A stretch of 21,608 nucleotides of DNA from Sulfurivermis sp041678005 (lineage in GTDB: Bacteria > Pseudomonadota > Gammaproteobacteria > Thiohalomonadales > Thiohalomonadaceae), in NCBI GenBank assembly GCA_041678005.1, contig JBAYOW010000035.1:1-21608 (forward strand), given 5' to 3'. Below the pieces are notes generated by a model, which saw only the letters and a list, made by a program, of their open reading frames with translations, was not told the origin of the DNA and ran no database searches. Of this stretch, positions 7,831 to 15,766 are shown piece by piece. Positions within the stretch are counted from its first letter, which is position 1. Each line of letters opens with the position of its first letter. The position numbers and the translations under genes were made by a program.

Positions 7831-9803
7831 ATTCCATTCTCTTGAAGATTAGCTGTTACTGAACTGCTTGATTGTCGCGATAAACGATAACGTCGATCAG
7901 CAGCAGCCAACAGACCACCGAAGGACATCAGCAGCGCACCCAGCCAGATCCAGCGGACATAAGGTTTGTAGTACATACGCACGGCCCAGGATCCATCCCC
8001 TAATGGCTCGCCCAGGGCGACATACAGATCGCGCGTCAGGCCCCAGTCTATGCCAGCCTCGGTCATCGGCATGCCTGTAACTGTATAAAGGCGCTTCTCG
8101 GTATGCAGGGTTGCAACCTGTTTGCCTTGCTTCTGCACCTGAATAACGGCCAGATCACTACTGTAATTAGGGCCTTCATGGTGTACCAATTTTTCAAAAA
8201 GGAAATCATGCTCGCCCATCACAAAAGTCTCACCTGGAGCCAAGCGTACATCGTGTTCCAAACTGTAATAGCTGGAGAAGGTGATGCCAACAACTGTCAC
8301 GGCCACACCAAGATGAGCGAGCACCATGCCATAGAAACTACGGCTTTGCTTGCGCAGTCCAGACCAAAAAGAAGATGCATTACGCAGGCGGTTACGCAGA
8401 TCAAGCAAGGCCGACAGTGCAACCCACACAGCGATTATCGATCCCACTATGACCATTGGTTCCCAGGAGCGAAACAGCAGCCATGGCAGCAGCAGGCCGA
8501 TACCAATACTGATCACCAGCGTGCCTCTGATCATCTGTTGCAGGCGTGCCGCTTGATCTGATTTCCATCGCACTAGTGGTCCCAACCCCATCAAGACAAC
8601 CAGGGGTATCATCAGTGGCACAAATACCGCATTGAAATAAGGTGCCCCTACTGAGATCTTGCCCGCGCCCAAATCATCGATAATCAGTGGATACAAAGTG
8701 CCGAGCAAGACAGAAGCCGTTGCCACTATTAGCAACACATTATTACCCAGCAACATTGTCTCGCGCGAAACAAGCTCAAAATGTCCAGTGCTTTTTACCT
8801 GCGGCGCACGCCAGGCGTAGATCATCAGGGAGACGCCTACCACCACCGCCAACAGCATCAAAATGAACAAGCCACGCTTGGGATCATTGGCAAAGGCATG
8901 CACGGAGGTAAGCACGCCAGAACGCACCAAAAAAGTACCCAGCAAACTCAGGGAGAAAGCGATAATTGCCAGCAATACCGTCCAGTTTTTGAAGGCGCTG
9001 CGTTTCTCCGCCACCGCCAGGGAATGAATCAATGCCGTGCTCACCAACCAGGGCAGGAAAGAGGCATTTTCTACCGGATCCCAAAACCACCAACCGCCCC
9101 AGCCCAGCTCGTAATAGGCCCACCATGAACCAAGTGCAATACCCAGCGTGAGAAACACCCACGCCACCGTCGTCCACGGGCGTGACCAACGCGCCCAGGT
9201 AGCGTCCAATCGACCGCCGAGCAAGGCAGCAATAGCAAAGGCAAAGGCTACGGAAAGACCAACATAACCCATGTACAACATAGGCGGATGCAACACTAAA
9301 CCCAGATCCTGCAACAATGGATTGAGATCGCGGCCATCGACAGGTATTGGCCATAGCCTGGCAAATGGGCCAGAAGTAAAGATCAGAAAAGAAAGGAAGC
9401 CGGTGCTGACCAGCCCCATAACACCGAGCACACGTGCAACCATAATAAGCGGCAAGCGTCGACTGAGCAGGCTCACGGCTAAACTCCAGCCAGCTAATAA
9501 AAATGCCCACAACAACAAGGATCCTTCATGCCCGCCCCACACGGCAGAAACACGGTAAATCAATGGCAACAAACTATTGGAATGGTTCGCCGTATAGGCA
9601 ACAGAAAAATCATTGCTGATAAAGGCATAGGTCAATATGGCAAACGAGACTAATAAAGCCATAAATTGCGCCCAGGTCAAAGGCCGCGCCAACGCCATCC
9701 AGTTGCTGATCCCGCCTTGTGCGCCTGCGAGCGGGATAGTGCCTTGCAGCAAAGCCAGGCACAGAGCAAGTATCAATGCGTAATGACCTAATTCAGGAAG
9801 CAT
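7827..9803 (-). CDS. ccmF: Heme lyase CcmF
   Basis: A 658-residue polytopic inner-membrane protein that, with CcmH and CcmI, transfers heme from holo-CcmE to apocytochrome c. The WWD heme-handling motif is WGGWWFWDPVENASFLPW at 235-252. It is flanked by conserved histidines, H172 in LVLHPPMLYMGY and H260 in STALIHSLAV, the usual external heme ligands. A further His occurs in VLTSVHAF. More than a dozen hydrophobic spans are visible, with a periplasmic loop near the C-terminus (about 515-620). Length fits the family (about 640-670). It starts 42 bp after the ccmE stop. Confidence 0.97.
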   Translation of the reverse strand: MLPELGHYALILALCLALLQGTIPLAGAQGGISNWMALARPLTWAQFMALLVSFAILTYAFISNDFSVAYTANHSNSLLPLIYRVSAVWGGHEGSLLLWAFLLAGWSLAVSLLSRRLPLIMVARVLGVMGLVSTGFLSFLIFTSGPFARLWPIPVDGRDLNPLLQDLGLVLHPPMLYMGYVGLSVAFAFAIAALLGGRLDATWARWSRPWTTVAWVFLTLGIALGSWWAYYELGWGGWWFWDPVENASFLPWLVSTALIHSLAVAEKRSAFKNWTVLLAIIAFSLSLLGTFLVRSGVLTSVHAFANDPKRGLFILMLLAVVVGVSLMIYAWRAPQVKSTGHFELVSRETMLLGNNVLLIVATASVLLGTLYPLIIDDLGAGKISVGAPYFNAVFVPLMIPLVVLMGLGPLVRWKSDQAARLQQMIRGTLVISIGIGLLLPWLLFRSWEPMVIVGSIIAVWVALSALLDLRNRLRNASSFWSGLRKQSRSFYGMVLAHLGVAVTVVGITFSSYYSLEHDVRLAPGETFVMGEHDFLFEKLVHHEGPNYSSDLAVIQVQKQGKQVATLHTEKRLYTVTGMPMTEAGIDWGLTRDLYVALGEPLGDGSWAVRMYYKPYVRWIWLGALLMSFGGLLAAADRRYRLSRQSSSSVTANLQENGI

Positions 9804-9845
9804 GTTCGACGGCCTTATATATTGAAATCACACCAAAAAACTTTG

Positions 9846-10307
9846 TCATGGCGTGCTGTGCGGGTTTGCCAACTCACCTTCATTCTCAGCCTTGATCAGG
9901 GCTTCCGCCACTTCTGGTGGCATATAGTTTTCATCATGTTTGGCCAGCACCTGATCAGCAATAAAGCGACCATTGTCATCCAGTCTCCCCTGCGCCACGA
10001 TACCCTGACCTTCACGGAACAGATCGGGCAGGATACCAGTGTAATCAATGGTCACATTATGCGGGCCATCCGTGACCTCAAAACTGATCCTCAGCCCCTG
10101 CTCTTCACGCCGCACACTACCCTCACGCACCAATCCTCCGACACGAAAAGTTTTGCCCTGTGGTATTGCGCCACGCGAAACCTCGGTCGGACTGTAGAAC
10201 AGATTGATATTTTCACTGAGCGCCACCATCGCCAGGGCAACGGCAATTCCTGCACCACTTACCACCAGCGCAATAACCAGCAAGCGATTACGACGTTTTG
10301 GATTCAT
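9846..10307 (-). CDS. ccmE: Periplasmic heme chaperone CcmE
   Basis: A 153-residue membrane-anchored chaperone that binds heme covalently through one histidine and passes it to CcmF. A single N-terminal span lies at about 9-30 after a basic start (MNPKRRNR). A beta-barrel OB-fold follows. The heme-binding motif is H124-D-E-N-Y128 in VLAKHDENYMPPEV, the equivalent of His130/Tyr134 in E. coli. The frame is open upstream to 10355, but ATG 10307 was chosen because it gives the canonical N-terminus and has AAGAAG just upstream. The extension would encode an atypical, non-membrane leader overlapping ccmD. Even with this start, the first 20 bases overlap the 3' end of ccmD in another frame. Confidence 0.95.
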   Translation of the reverse strand: MNPKRRNRLLVIALVVSGAGIAVALAMVALSENINLFYSPTEVSRGAIPQGKTFRVGGLVREGSVRREEQGLRISFEVTDGPHNVTIDYTGILPDLFREGQGIVAQGRLDDNGRFIADQVLAKHDENYMPPEVAEALIKAENEGELANPHSTP

Positions 10308-10455
10308 CTCTTCTTTGTCTCCGTTTGAGCTGGCGCCACACAACGCGCTCAGCACGCCAGGTCTGCCATAGATTTACCACGACAACCAACAGACCCAGCA
10401 GATAACTAACCCAAACATAAAGGGCATAGCCGCCCATATGCAAAAACTCATCCAT
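10288..10455 (-). CDS. ccmD: Heme exporter protein CcmD (small membrane subunit)
   Basis: A 55-residue single-span protein that, in System I, helps release holo-CcmE from the CcmABC complex. The N-terminus MDEFLHMGGYALYVWVSY is typical of the family. A hydrophobic helix follows (LLGLLVVVVNL), then a basic cytoplasmic tail rich in Arg (RRQRRDESKTS). Two start codons are adjacent, at 10458 and 10455. The second gives the usual single-Met N-terminus and places GGGAG 6 bases upstream. The first would overlap the ccmC stop as ATGA. The TAA stop at 10288-10290 lies 20 bases inside ccmE. Confidence 0.92.
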   Translation of the reverse strand: MDEFLHMGGYALYVWVSYLLGLLVVVVNLWQTWRAERVVWRQLKRRQRRDESKTS

Positions 10456-11210
10456 CATCGGCTCCCACTACCCAGCTGACCGGCCACCAACTCGCGCACC
10501 CAAGAACTGTCGGTCTCGCGCGAGAGCAACTCTGCCCGTGCCTGCCGCATCGCCACCATGATGTAAAACAAGGTGGCTGACAAGGACATCAACAACAACG
10601 GTCGCAACATAGACCAAGGCAGAGATGGCTTTTCAAATTTGGTCACCGTGGCACCTTGATGGAGGGTGCTCCACCATTCCACGGAATAATGAATGATGGG
10701 AATATTCACCACCCCAACCAGTGCCAATACCGCTGCGGCCCTTGCCGCTGTGTCGCGCTCGTCTATGGACGATAGCAAACCTATATAGCCTAGATAGAGA
10801 AACAATAGAATAAGTTCCGCAGTCAGTCTGGCATCCCAAATCCACCAAGCGCCCCACATGGGCTTGCCCCACAAGGCCCCTGTCACCAAAGCGAGAAATG
10901 TAAACCATGCGCCTATGGGCGCACTCGCTGCAGCAAACATATCCGCCACCTTGATCCGCCAAACCAGGCTAATCAACGAAGCTGCGGCTATATTCATGTA
11001 AATAAACATAGACAACCAGGCTGCCGGCACATGCACATACATGATGCGTACGCTCTCCCCCTGTTGATAATCAGGTGGAGAAGCAAGCAGCGCATAATAA
11101 AGACCACTAACACCCAGCAGCAGACTGAACCAGCCCGCCCAACGCGCCAAGGTGCCTGACCAGCGATAAAAACGTTTTGGCGAAGCCAGTCGATGCAACC
11201 AAGCCCACAT
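10455..11210 (-). CDS. ccmC: Heme exporter protein CcmC
   Basis: A 251-residue inner-membrane protein that loads heme onto CcmE. Six hydrophobic spans are visible. The WWD tryptophan-rich motif WGAWWIWDAR lies at 119-128. The two flanking histidines that ligate heme are H60 in MYVHVPAAW and H184 in STLHQGATV. Length matches the family (about 240-260). AGAGGTAGGAAT immediately before the ATG is a good ribosome binding site. It lies 16 bp after ccmB, and its stop overlaps the start region of ccmD. Confidence 0.97.
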   Translation of the reverse strand: MWAWLHRLASPKRFYRWSGTLARWAGWFSLLLGVSGLYYALLASPPDYQQGESVRIMYVHVPAAWLSMFIYMNIAAASLISLVWRIKVADMFAAASAPIGAWFTFLALVTGALWGKPMWGAWWIWDARLTAELILLFLYLGYIGLLSSIDERDTAARAAAVLALVGVVNIPIIHYSVEWWSTLHQGATVTKFEKPSLPWSMLRPLLLMSLSATLFYIMVAMRQARAELLSRETDSSWVRELVAGQLGSGSR

Positions 11211-11226
11211 ATTCCTACCTCTACTG

Positions 11227-11901
11227 CTAATCCAACGAAATACGCAATGCCGCTGCCGTCGCCAAAGGCGCTAGCGCGATTGCCAGGGCCAGCAAGGCTC
11301 CAAGAAAGGCCAATTGCCCAGTTACTGCCATCCCTGCCTGGGCGTTGCCCACCGCGCCAGCGGCAAAGATCAACACAGGTACATACAAAGGCAACACCAG
11401 TAACGACAACAACACCCCACCACGGCGCAAGCCCACGGTAAGCGCCACGCCTATGCCGCCGATAAGGCTGAGCAAAGGTGTTCCCAGCGCCAGCGTGGTC
11501 AGCAAGATTAACACGGCATGAGATTCCAGATTCAACAACAAGGCCAACAAGGGAGCCATCAACAACAAAGGCAGGCCAGATACCAGCCAATGCGCCATTG
11601 ATTTTGCCAGTACCAGCAAAGCCAATGGATGCGAAGTCAGCGCCATTTGTTCCAAAGAGCCATCATCAAAATCAGAGCGAAATAAAGTCTCCAGTGACAA
11701 CATTGCAGCCAGCAGCGCACCGACCCAAATCACACCTGGGGCAATAGTACGCAATAAATTTGGATCAGGATTCAAGCCCAGTGGAAACAATGCCACCACC
11801 AAAACAAAAAACAGCAGCGGATTAAGCCACTGCCCACGCTGGCGCATAGCTAGTGACAGATCACGACGCAATAATGCTGAGCCAGCACGCAACAGACTCA
11901 T
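11227..11901 (-). CDS. ccmB: Heme exporter protein CcmB (ABC transporter permease)
   Basis: A 224-residue permease with about six hydrophobic spans, the membrane partner of the CcmA ATPase. The CcmAB complex uses ATP to release holo-CcmE from CcmC. The N-terminus (LLRRDLSLAMRQRGQWLNPLLFF) and the segment LFRSDFDDGSLEQMAL are characteristic of CcmB. Length is normal (about 220). Its ATG overlaps the ccmA stop by 4 bases (11898-11901), so it is probably translationally coupled to ccmA. Confidence 0.96.
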   Translation of the reverse strand: MSLLRAGSALLRRDLSLAMRQRGQWLNPLLFFVLVVALFPLGLNPDPNLLRTIAPGVIWVGALLAAMLSLETLFRSDFDDGSLEQMALTSHPLALLVLAKSMAHWLVSGLPLLLMAPLLALLLNLESHAVLILLTTLALGTPLLSLIGGIGVALTVGLRRGGVLLSLLVLPLYVPVLIFAAGAVGNAQAGMAVTGQLAFLGALLALAIALAPLATAAALRISLD

Positions 11902-12527
11902 CCCAATTGCAGAGTCTGCACGACACCGCCCTCCAGCTTGACAACATGATGCGATGTAACCACCGCCACACCACCACCAGCTACATGTTCAGTCAACAAG
12001 GTCTCGACCAGCTCACGCCCCGACACATCGAGTGCAGTGAATGGCTCATCCAGGATCCACAACCGACCTGGTGACAATAAAAGACGCGCCAAAGCCACCC
12101 GCCGGCGCTGCCCCGCCGAAAGCTTGCGACAAACCACATTCTCGCATTCAAAAGGCAGACCAATCCGCTCCAGCGCCTGTTCTGGTGTCACTTTGCTGAC
12201 ACCATGCATGGCAACGGCAAAATCAAGATTTTCCAGTGGAGTCAACTCTTCCTTGATGCCTGCGTGATGGCCAACATAATTAAGCTCGGCCGCATAGGCA
12301 GCAAAATCAGACAGAATATCCTCACCTGCCCAGGCAATGGTGCCAGCCACAGGTCGACTCAGGCCACACAAAGTACGCAGCAAGGTAGTCTTGCCGCAGC
12401 CATTGCGCCCCTCCACCTGTAAAACCTCACCTGAGCGCAGAGTAAAAGATAGTTCTTGAAACAAAATACGCCCGGCACGACGACATGCAAGATTGCTTAC
12501 TTTCAATTTAATATTGGGCTTAGGCAT
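11898..12527 (-). CDS. ccmA: Cytochrome c biogenesis ATP-binding export protein CcmA
   Basis: A 209-residue ABC ATPase, first gene of the ccm block. Walker A is GRNGCGKT at 40-47. The signature LSAGQ (136-140) in KLSAGQRRRVALARLL is the CcmA variant of LSGGQ. Walker B with the catalytic Glu is LWILDEP (156-162). The ATG at 12527 was chosen because it gives the expected N-terminus and length. The frame is also open to a TTG at 12563, which would add 12 unusual residues. No recognisable Shine-Dalgarno sequence precedes 12527 (upstream sequence AATAATCAAGTCG). This may mean that translation depends on the small ORF ending 8 bases upstream. Confidence 0.95.
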   Translation of the reverse strand: MPKPNIKLKVSNLACRRAGRILFQELSFTLRSGEVLQVEGRNGCGKTTLLRTLCGLSRPVAGTIAWAGEDILSDFAAYAAELNYVGHHAGIKEELTPLENLDFAVAMHGVSKVTPEQALERIGLPFECENVVCRKLSAGQRRRVALARLLLSPGRLWILDEPFTALDVSGRELVETLLTEHVAGGGVAVVTSHHVVKLEGGVVQTLQLG

Positions 12528-12535
12528 CGACTTGA

Positions 12536-12670
12536 TTATTTTTTTAGTTTTTCCAGCAACCAAAGATCGAACTCACCCACCGCCCAACACTTGACTACAC
12601 TACATTTGCCCTGCAAAAAATCTGGTTTACAGCTCAACTGCGTAAAAAATTCACGGCATTTTTCTATCAT
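12536..12670 (-). CDS. Putative 44-residue cysteine-rich small protein or leader peptide upstream of ccmA
   Basis: This ORF is not recognised as any known family. It runs from ATG 12670 to TAA 12536-12538 and is preceded by GGAAGGAATT, a good ribosome binding site. The product has cysteines at 5, 14, 23 and 28 (spacing C-x8-C-x8-C-x4-C), Trp29 and Trp37, and a Lys-rich end (LEKLKK). It has no signal peptide or membrane span, so it would be cytoplasmic. The stop lies 8 bases before the ccmA ATG, which itself lacks a clear ribosome binding site, so coupling to ccmA is plausible. It could be a heme-, metal- or thiol-binding accessory of the ccm operon, a regulatory cysteine-rich leader peptide, or a chance ORF. 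The supporting evidence is the ribosome binding site, cysteine content and spacing, not homology. Confidence 0.5.
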   Translation of the reverse strand: MIEKCREFFTQLSCKPDFLQGKCSVVKCWAVGEFDLWLLEKLKK

Positions 12671-12769
12671 AATTCCTTCCAGATCCAGTTACAGCTTTGC
12701 ATTGTGCCTTTTCAGCAGGTTTTTACCAGTGCACACTATCCAGTGTCGCTGTGCTGTTCAGACTACGCA

Positions 12770-14056
12770 CTACCAGGTTGCAAACAGTCCTGGCAGATAC
12801 AAGCTCAGGCCTGGCCAGTATGTAATAACCAATACCGTCAACAACAAGATGAAAAAAAATGGCAACGTCGATCGGTAAATCTGCATCACTGGCACCTTAA
12901 AACGATAACTGGCAATGAACAGATTCATTCCTACCGGCGGAGTAAGATATCCCAACTGCATATTGGCCAAAAAGATAATCCCCAGGTGCAACGGATCGAT
13001 ACCGTAACCAAGTGCCACAGGCAGCAACAGCGGCACCATGATCACCAAGGCCGAAAAAATATCCAGCATCATACCCAACAACAATAAAAACACATTGAGC
13101 AGCAATAAAAAAAACAATGGATCCTGGATATAAGCATGCATAATATCAAACAGCCGCACGGGTACTTCAGCATCGATCAGATAATTGGTTGAGGCCAGGG
13201 ATACTCCCAAAATAATCAATATCCCACCAACCAGCACCATGGACTCACGGATGATACGCGACAGATCACCGAGCTTTATCTCCCGATGGATTAAAACCTC
13301 GACCACCAGCACATACAAAGCAGTCACCGCCGCCGCTTCAGAAACAGCAAAATAGCCACTGTAAATACCACCCAGAACGATAAATGGTAGTGGTAATTCC
13401 CAGATCGCAGCACGCAAGGCAGCGGCAATACTGATATCTGACTGCTCACGAGACAAGCCGCGATTAGTCCACATACTCCAGGCAGAAAGTGCCAACACCA
13501 TCAACAAGCCAGGCAAAGCACCAGCCAGAAATAAATCATCAACCGTCAATGAGCTGCCAACACCTAATTGCTGAACTATCACACCATAAAGTATCAGCGG
13601 TAAAGAAGGCGCAAACAGCAAACCTAAACTGCCGGAAGTTGTCACCAAACCAAGACTGAAACGCTGGCCATAACCTGCCTGTGTCAAAGCCGGATAGAGC
13701 AGTGCGCCCAATGCAATAATGGTCACACCAGAGGCACCGGTGAATGCAGTGAAGATCGCGCAAATAGCCAATGAAACCACCGCCAGACCGCCCGGCATCC
13801 AGCCCAGCAAGGCGTTGCTCAAGTTGACCAGGCGCTGCGGAGCCTTGCTTTCACTCAACAGATAACCGGCTAGGGTAAATAACGGAATAGCTAACAAGAT
13901 GGGCATTTCTGCCAGACGATAAAACGCGATCAAGACCACCGACAGGTCAATATCAGACGAATAAAAACCAAGCAAGGCAGAGGCAGCGATAACAATGAAA
14001 AGTGGCGTGCCCAAAAGGGCAAGACCCAACAGCAGTAACGAGATAACTACACTCAT
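12770..14056 (-). CDS. dctM: TRAP transporter large permease, DctM family
   Basis: A 428-residue large membrane subunit of a tripartite ATP-independent periplasmic transporter. It carries the sodium-coupled transport path in the inner membrane. About a dozen hydrophobic spans are visible. Family hallmarks include PLFTLAGYLLSES near the N-terminus, FTAFTGASGVTIIALGALLYPAL, GSLGLLFAPSLPLILYG and, near the end, LGYLTPPVGMNLFIASYRFK. The frame is open to 14143, but the ATG at 14056 overlaps the dctQ stop as ATGA and gives the normal length, so it was chosen. A 99-bp gap separates its stop from the small ORF upstream of ccmA. A short hairpin there (12733-12746) lacks a U-tract and was not called as a terminator. 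Confidence 0.94.
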   Translation of the reverse strand: MSVVISLLLLGLALLGTPLFIVIAASALLGFYSSDIDLSVVLIAFYRLAEMPILLAIPLFTLAGYLLSESKAPQRLVNLSNALLGWMPGGLAVVSLAICAIFTAFTGASGVTIIALGALLYPALTQAGYGQRFSLGLVTTSGSLGLLFAPSLPLILYGVIVQQLGVGSSLTVDDLFLAGALPGLLMVLALSAWSMWTNRGLSREQSDISIAAALRAAIWELPLPFIVLGGIYSGYFAVSEAAAVTALYVLVVEVLIHREIKLGDLSRIIRESMVLVGGILIILGVSLASTNYLIDAEVPVRLFDIMHAYIQDPLFFLLLLNVFLLLLGMMLDIFSALVIMVPLLLPVALGYGIDPLHLGIIFLANMQLGYLTPPVGMNLFIASYRFKVPVMQIYRSTLPFFFILLLTVLVITYWPGLSLYLPGLFATW

Positions 14057-14541
14057 GTTTGGACCGCGCCAGGTTTGAAGGTGTGCACAAAAAAGCGCAC
14101 TGACATGACGACGAATCCAACAGGAATAATCAGCACGCAACACCAGGTAGGCACGCCGGTAAATACCTCGGTGGCAGCAGTATATTCAGCCAGCATGAAG
14201 CGTGCACCATGCCAGGCTAAAATAGCGCAAATAACACTTGCAAACAGGCCAGTTATTATTCGTATGAAATATTTGATTTTTGCTGATAAAAAACGCGACA
14301 ACACGTCCACAGTAATATGATTATTGTGACGGGTAGCCACCATCGCGCCCAGCAAACCCAGCCACAAAACCATGACACGCAAAAACGGGTCAACCCACAC
14401 CAGACCGCCACCGAAGACATTGCGCAACACAATCTGCCCGGCCGCCAACAGCACCATACTCAACACCATCAGCACAATCAGCCCATCTTCAAACCGGCGC
14501 AATGCATTATTGATGTGCTCAAGATAATCTTTTATCCGCAT
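14053..14541 (-). CDS. dctQ: TRAP transporter small permease, DctQ family
   Basis: A 162-residue protein with four hydrophobic spans (about 17-38, 51-66, 87-110 and 130-152), as in the DctQ family. It pairs with DctM in the inner membrane and helps dock the substrate-binding protein. The N-terminal amphipathic stretch (DYLEHINNALRRFEDGL) and the segment VWVDPFLRVMVLWLGLLGAMVATRHNNHI are family-like. The stop overlaps the dctM start by 4 bases. It lies 201 bp after dctP, an unusually large gap for a TRAP operon. No strong ribosome binding site is visible before the ATG. Confidence 0.92.
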   Translation of the reverse strand: MRIKDYLEHINNALRRFEDGLIVLMVLSMVLLAAGQIVLRNVFGGGLVWVDPFLRVMVLWLGLLGAMVATRHNNHITVDVLSRFLSAKIKYFIRIITGLFASVICAILAWHGARFMLAEYTAATEVFTGVPTWCCVLIIPVGFVVMSVRFFVHTFKPGAVQT

Positions 14542-14742
14542 TGAAAGCTAATGCCTGTCAATAACCATATTGCCGTCTGCGAAAAGACAAATCAGACGCC
14601 CGAAACACCGTCATCCAAACGCCTGGTGCTGCTGCTTTACCCTATCGTTCATGCCCTATGCAAGACCGATATGCATAACTGGCAAAGTCTCAATTGCTGG
14701 ACTGAGCATATATTGCAGCAAGTAACCAACGCATGAATACCT

Positions 14743-15753
14743 TCATGGCTTTGCCGGGCTTTCGGACATATTCATTGACCGATATTCCGCGAGATTATCT
14801 TGCAGAATTTTAAGCATCGCATCACTGAACACTCTCTTTTCAGTTAGCTGCCTGGTTGTTTGCCCTACCGCTTCATGCCATCCATCGCCATCATCGAACG
14901 CAATAAACTGCAAGCCATGTTGCTGCAACACAGCCATGGCTTGTTCATCGTCACGGCGATTTTGCACATTCATCTGTTGCATCATCTCACCAAAAACCTC
15001 ACGTATGACAGCCTGATCTTCCGGCTGCAGCCTGGCAAAGGCCTTGGTTGAGATCACCAATGATCCATACAGATAAATAAGTGGCACCTCAGTCAGATAC
15101 TTCAATCTGGTATGCCATTGCAGGGCTATGGCCCCCATTGCTGATGCTGCCACAGTATCCACCAATCCAGTCTGCAGACCTGTCAGCACATCGGTCAAGG
15201 GCAAGGAAACCGGATGCACGCCTACCGCCTGAAATGCCGTATGACTTATTATGTCACCCTCTGGCACCCAAACCTTGCGTGATTTTAGCTCTTCCAGTTT
15301 CGCCACAGGATGGGCAGACATCAGGTAGGCAAAACCACCCTCTGAAATACCAAAACCAATAAATCCTTCCTTCTCCAGACCTTGCATAATTGCTGCATCC
15401 ATGCGGCTACGCACATAATCAACTTCGGCAAAAGAGTTAAAGACAAAAGGTAGGCTGTAAATCTGCGCATCTGGGTAAATCTCAGCCAGGCCACCGCCAG
15501 TAATTGCACCACCATGCAACTGTCCAACACGTATCTTGCGCAACACGCTTTTATCATTGCCCATAATGCCGCCGGGATAAAAACGAAATTCGACCCGTCC
15601 ATCTGTGCGCTTTTTGATCTCATCAGCCTTCTGGCGAAAGGCATTCATCCAGGCAGTGCCATCGGGCGCTACTGTGGCTATCTTCAAGGTCACGGCCGTG
15701 ACCGGCAGCGGCAGCAACAAGACGATTAACAGAAATAATTTTCTAAAACACAT
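14743..15753 (-). CDS. dctP: TRAP transporter substrate-binding protein, DctP family (TatP-like)
   Basis: A 336-residue periplasmic solute receptor. A signal peptide covers about 1-20 (FRKLFLLIVLLLPLPVTA). The mature domain shows DctP hallmarks: LKIATVAPDGTAW, FRFYPGGIMGNDKSVLRKIRVGQL, YSLPFVFNSFAEVDYV, and SLPLTDVLTGLQTGLVDTV. In many DctP proteins the segment equivalent to 160-164 reads K-x-R-V-P, and its Arg clamps the ligand carboxylate. Here it reads K160-V-W162-V-P, so a non-carboxylate or hydrophobic ligand is possible. The start at 15753 was chosen over the open frame to 15831 because it begins directly at the signal peptide, 13 bp after the TatT stop. Adjacency to TatT suggests the TatP subfamily. 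The ligand is unknown. Confidence 0.93.
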   Translation of the reverse strand: MCFRKLFLLIVLLLPLPVTAVTLKIATVAPDGTAWMNAFRQKADEIKKRTDGRVEFRFYPGGIMGNDKSVLRKIRVGQLHGGAITGGGLAEIYPDAQIYSLPFVFNSFAEVDYVRSRMDAAIMQGLEKEGFIGFGISEGGFAYLMSAHPVAKLEELKSRKVWVPEGDIISHTAFQAVGVHPVSLPLTDVLTGLQTGLVDTVAASAMGAIALQWHTRLKYLTEVPLIYLYGSLVISTKAFARLQPEDQAVIREVFGEMMQQMNVQNRRDDEQAMAVLQQHGLQFIAFDDGDGWHEAVGQTTRQLTEKRVFSDAMLKILQDNLAEYRSMNMSESPAKP

Positions 15754-15766
15754 ACTGGGGATAATC

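Noticed and set aside
8884..9510. 208-codon alternative frame on the minus strand inside ccmF
   Set aside because: It overlaps the conserved WWD region of CcmF in another frame and is explained by codon bias of the hydrophobic protein.
10308..10355. N-terminal extension of CcmE to 10355
   Set aside because: The added 16 residues lie within ccmD and are unlike CcmE; the ATG at 10307 has a ribosome binding site and the canonical N-terminus.
12733..12746. Hairpin ACACT-ATCC-AGTGT after dctM considered as a terminator
   Set aside because: The stem is only 5 bp and no U-tract follows in the minus direction, so an intrinsic terminator cannot be claimed.
14551..14736. 61-codon plus-strand ORF between dctQ and dctP
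   Set aside because: It is antisense to the operon, with only a weak upstream site, no domain features and no transcription context. A chance ORF is more likely.
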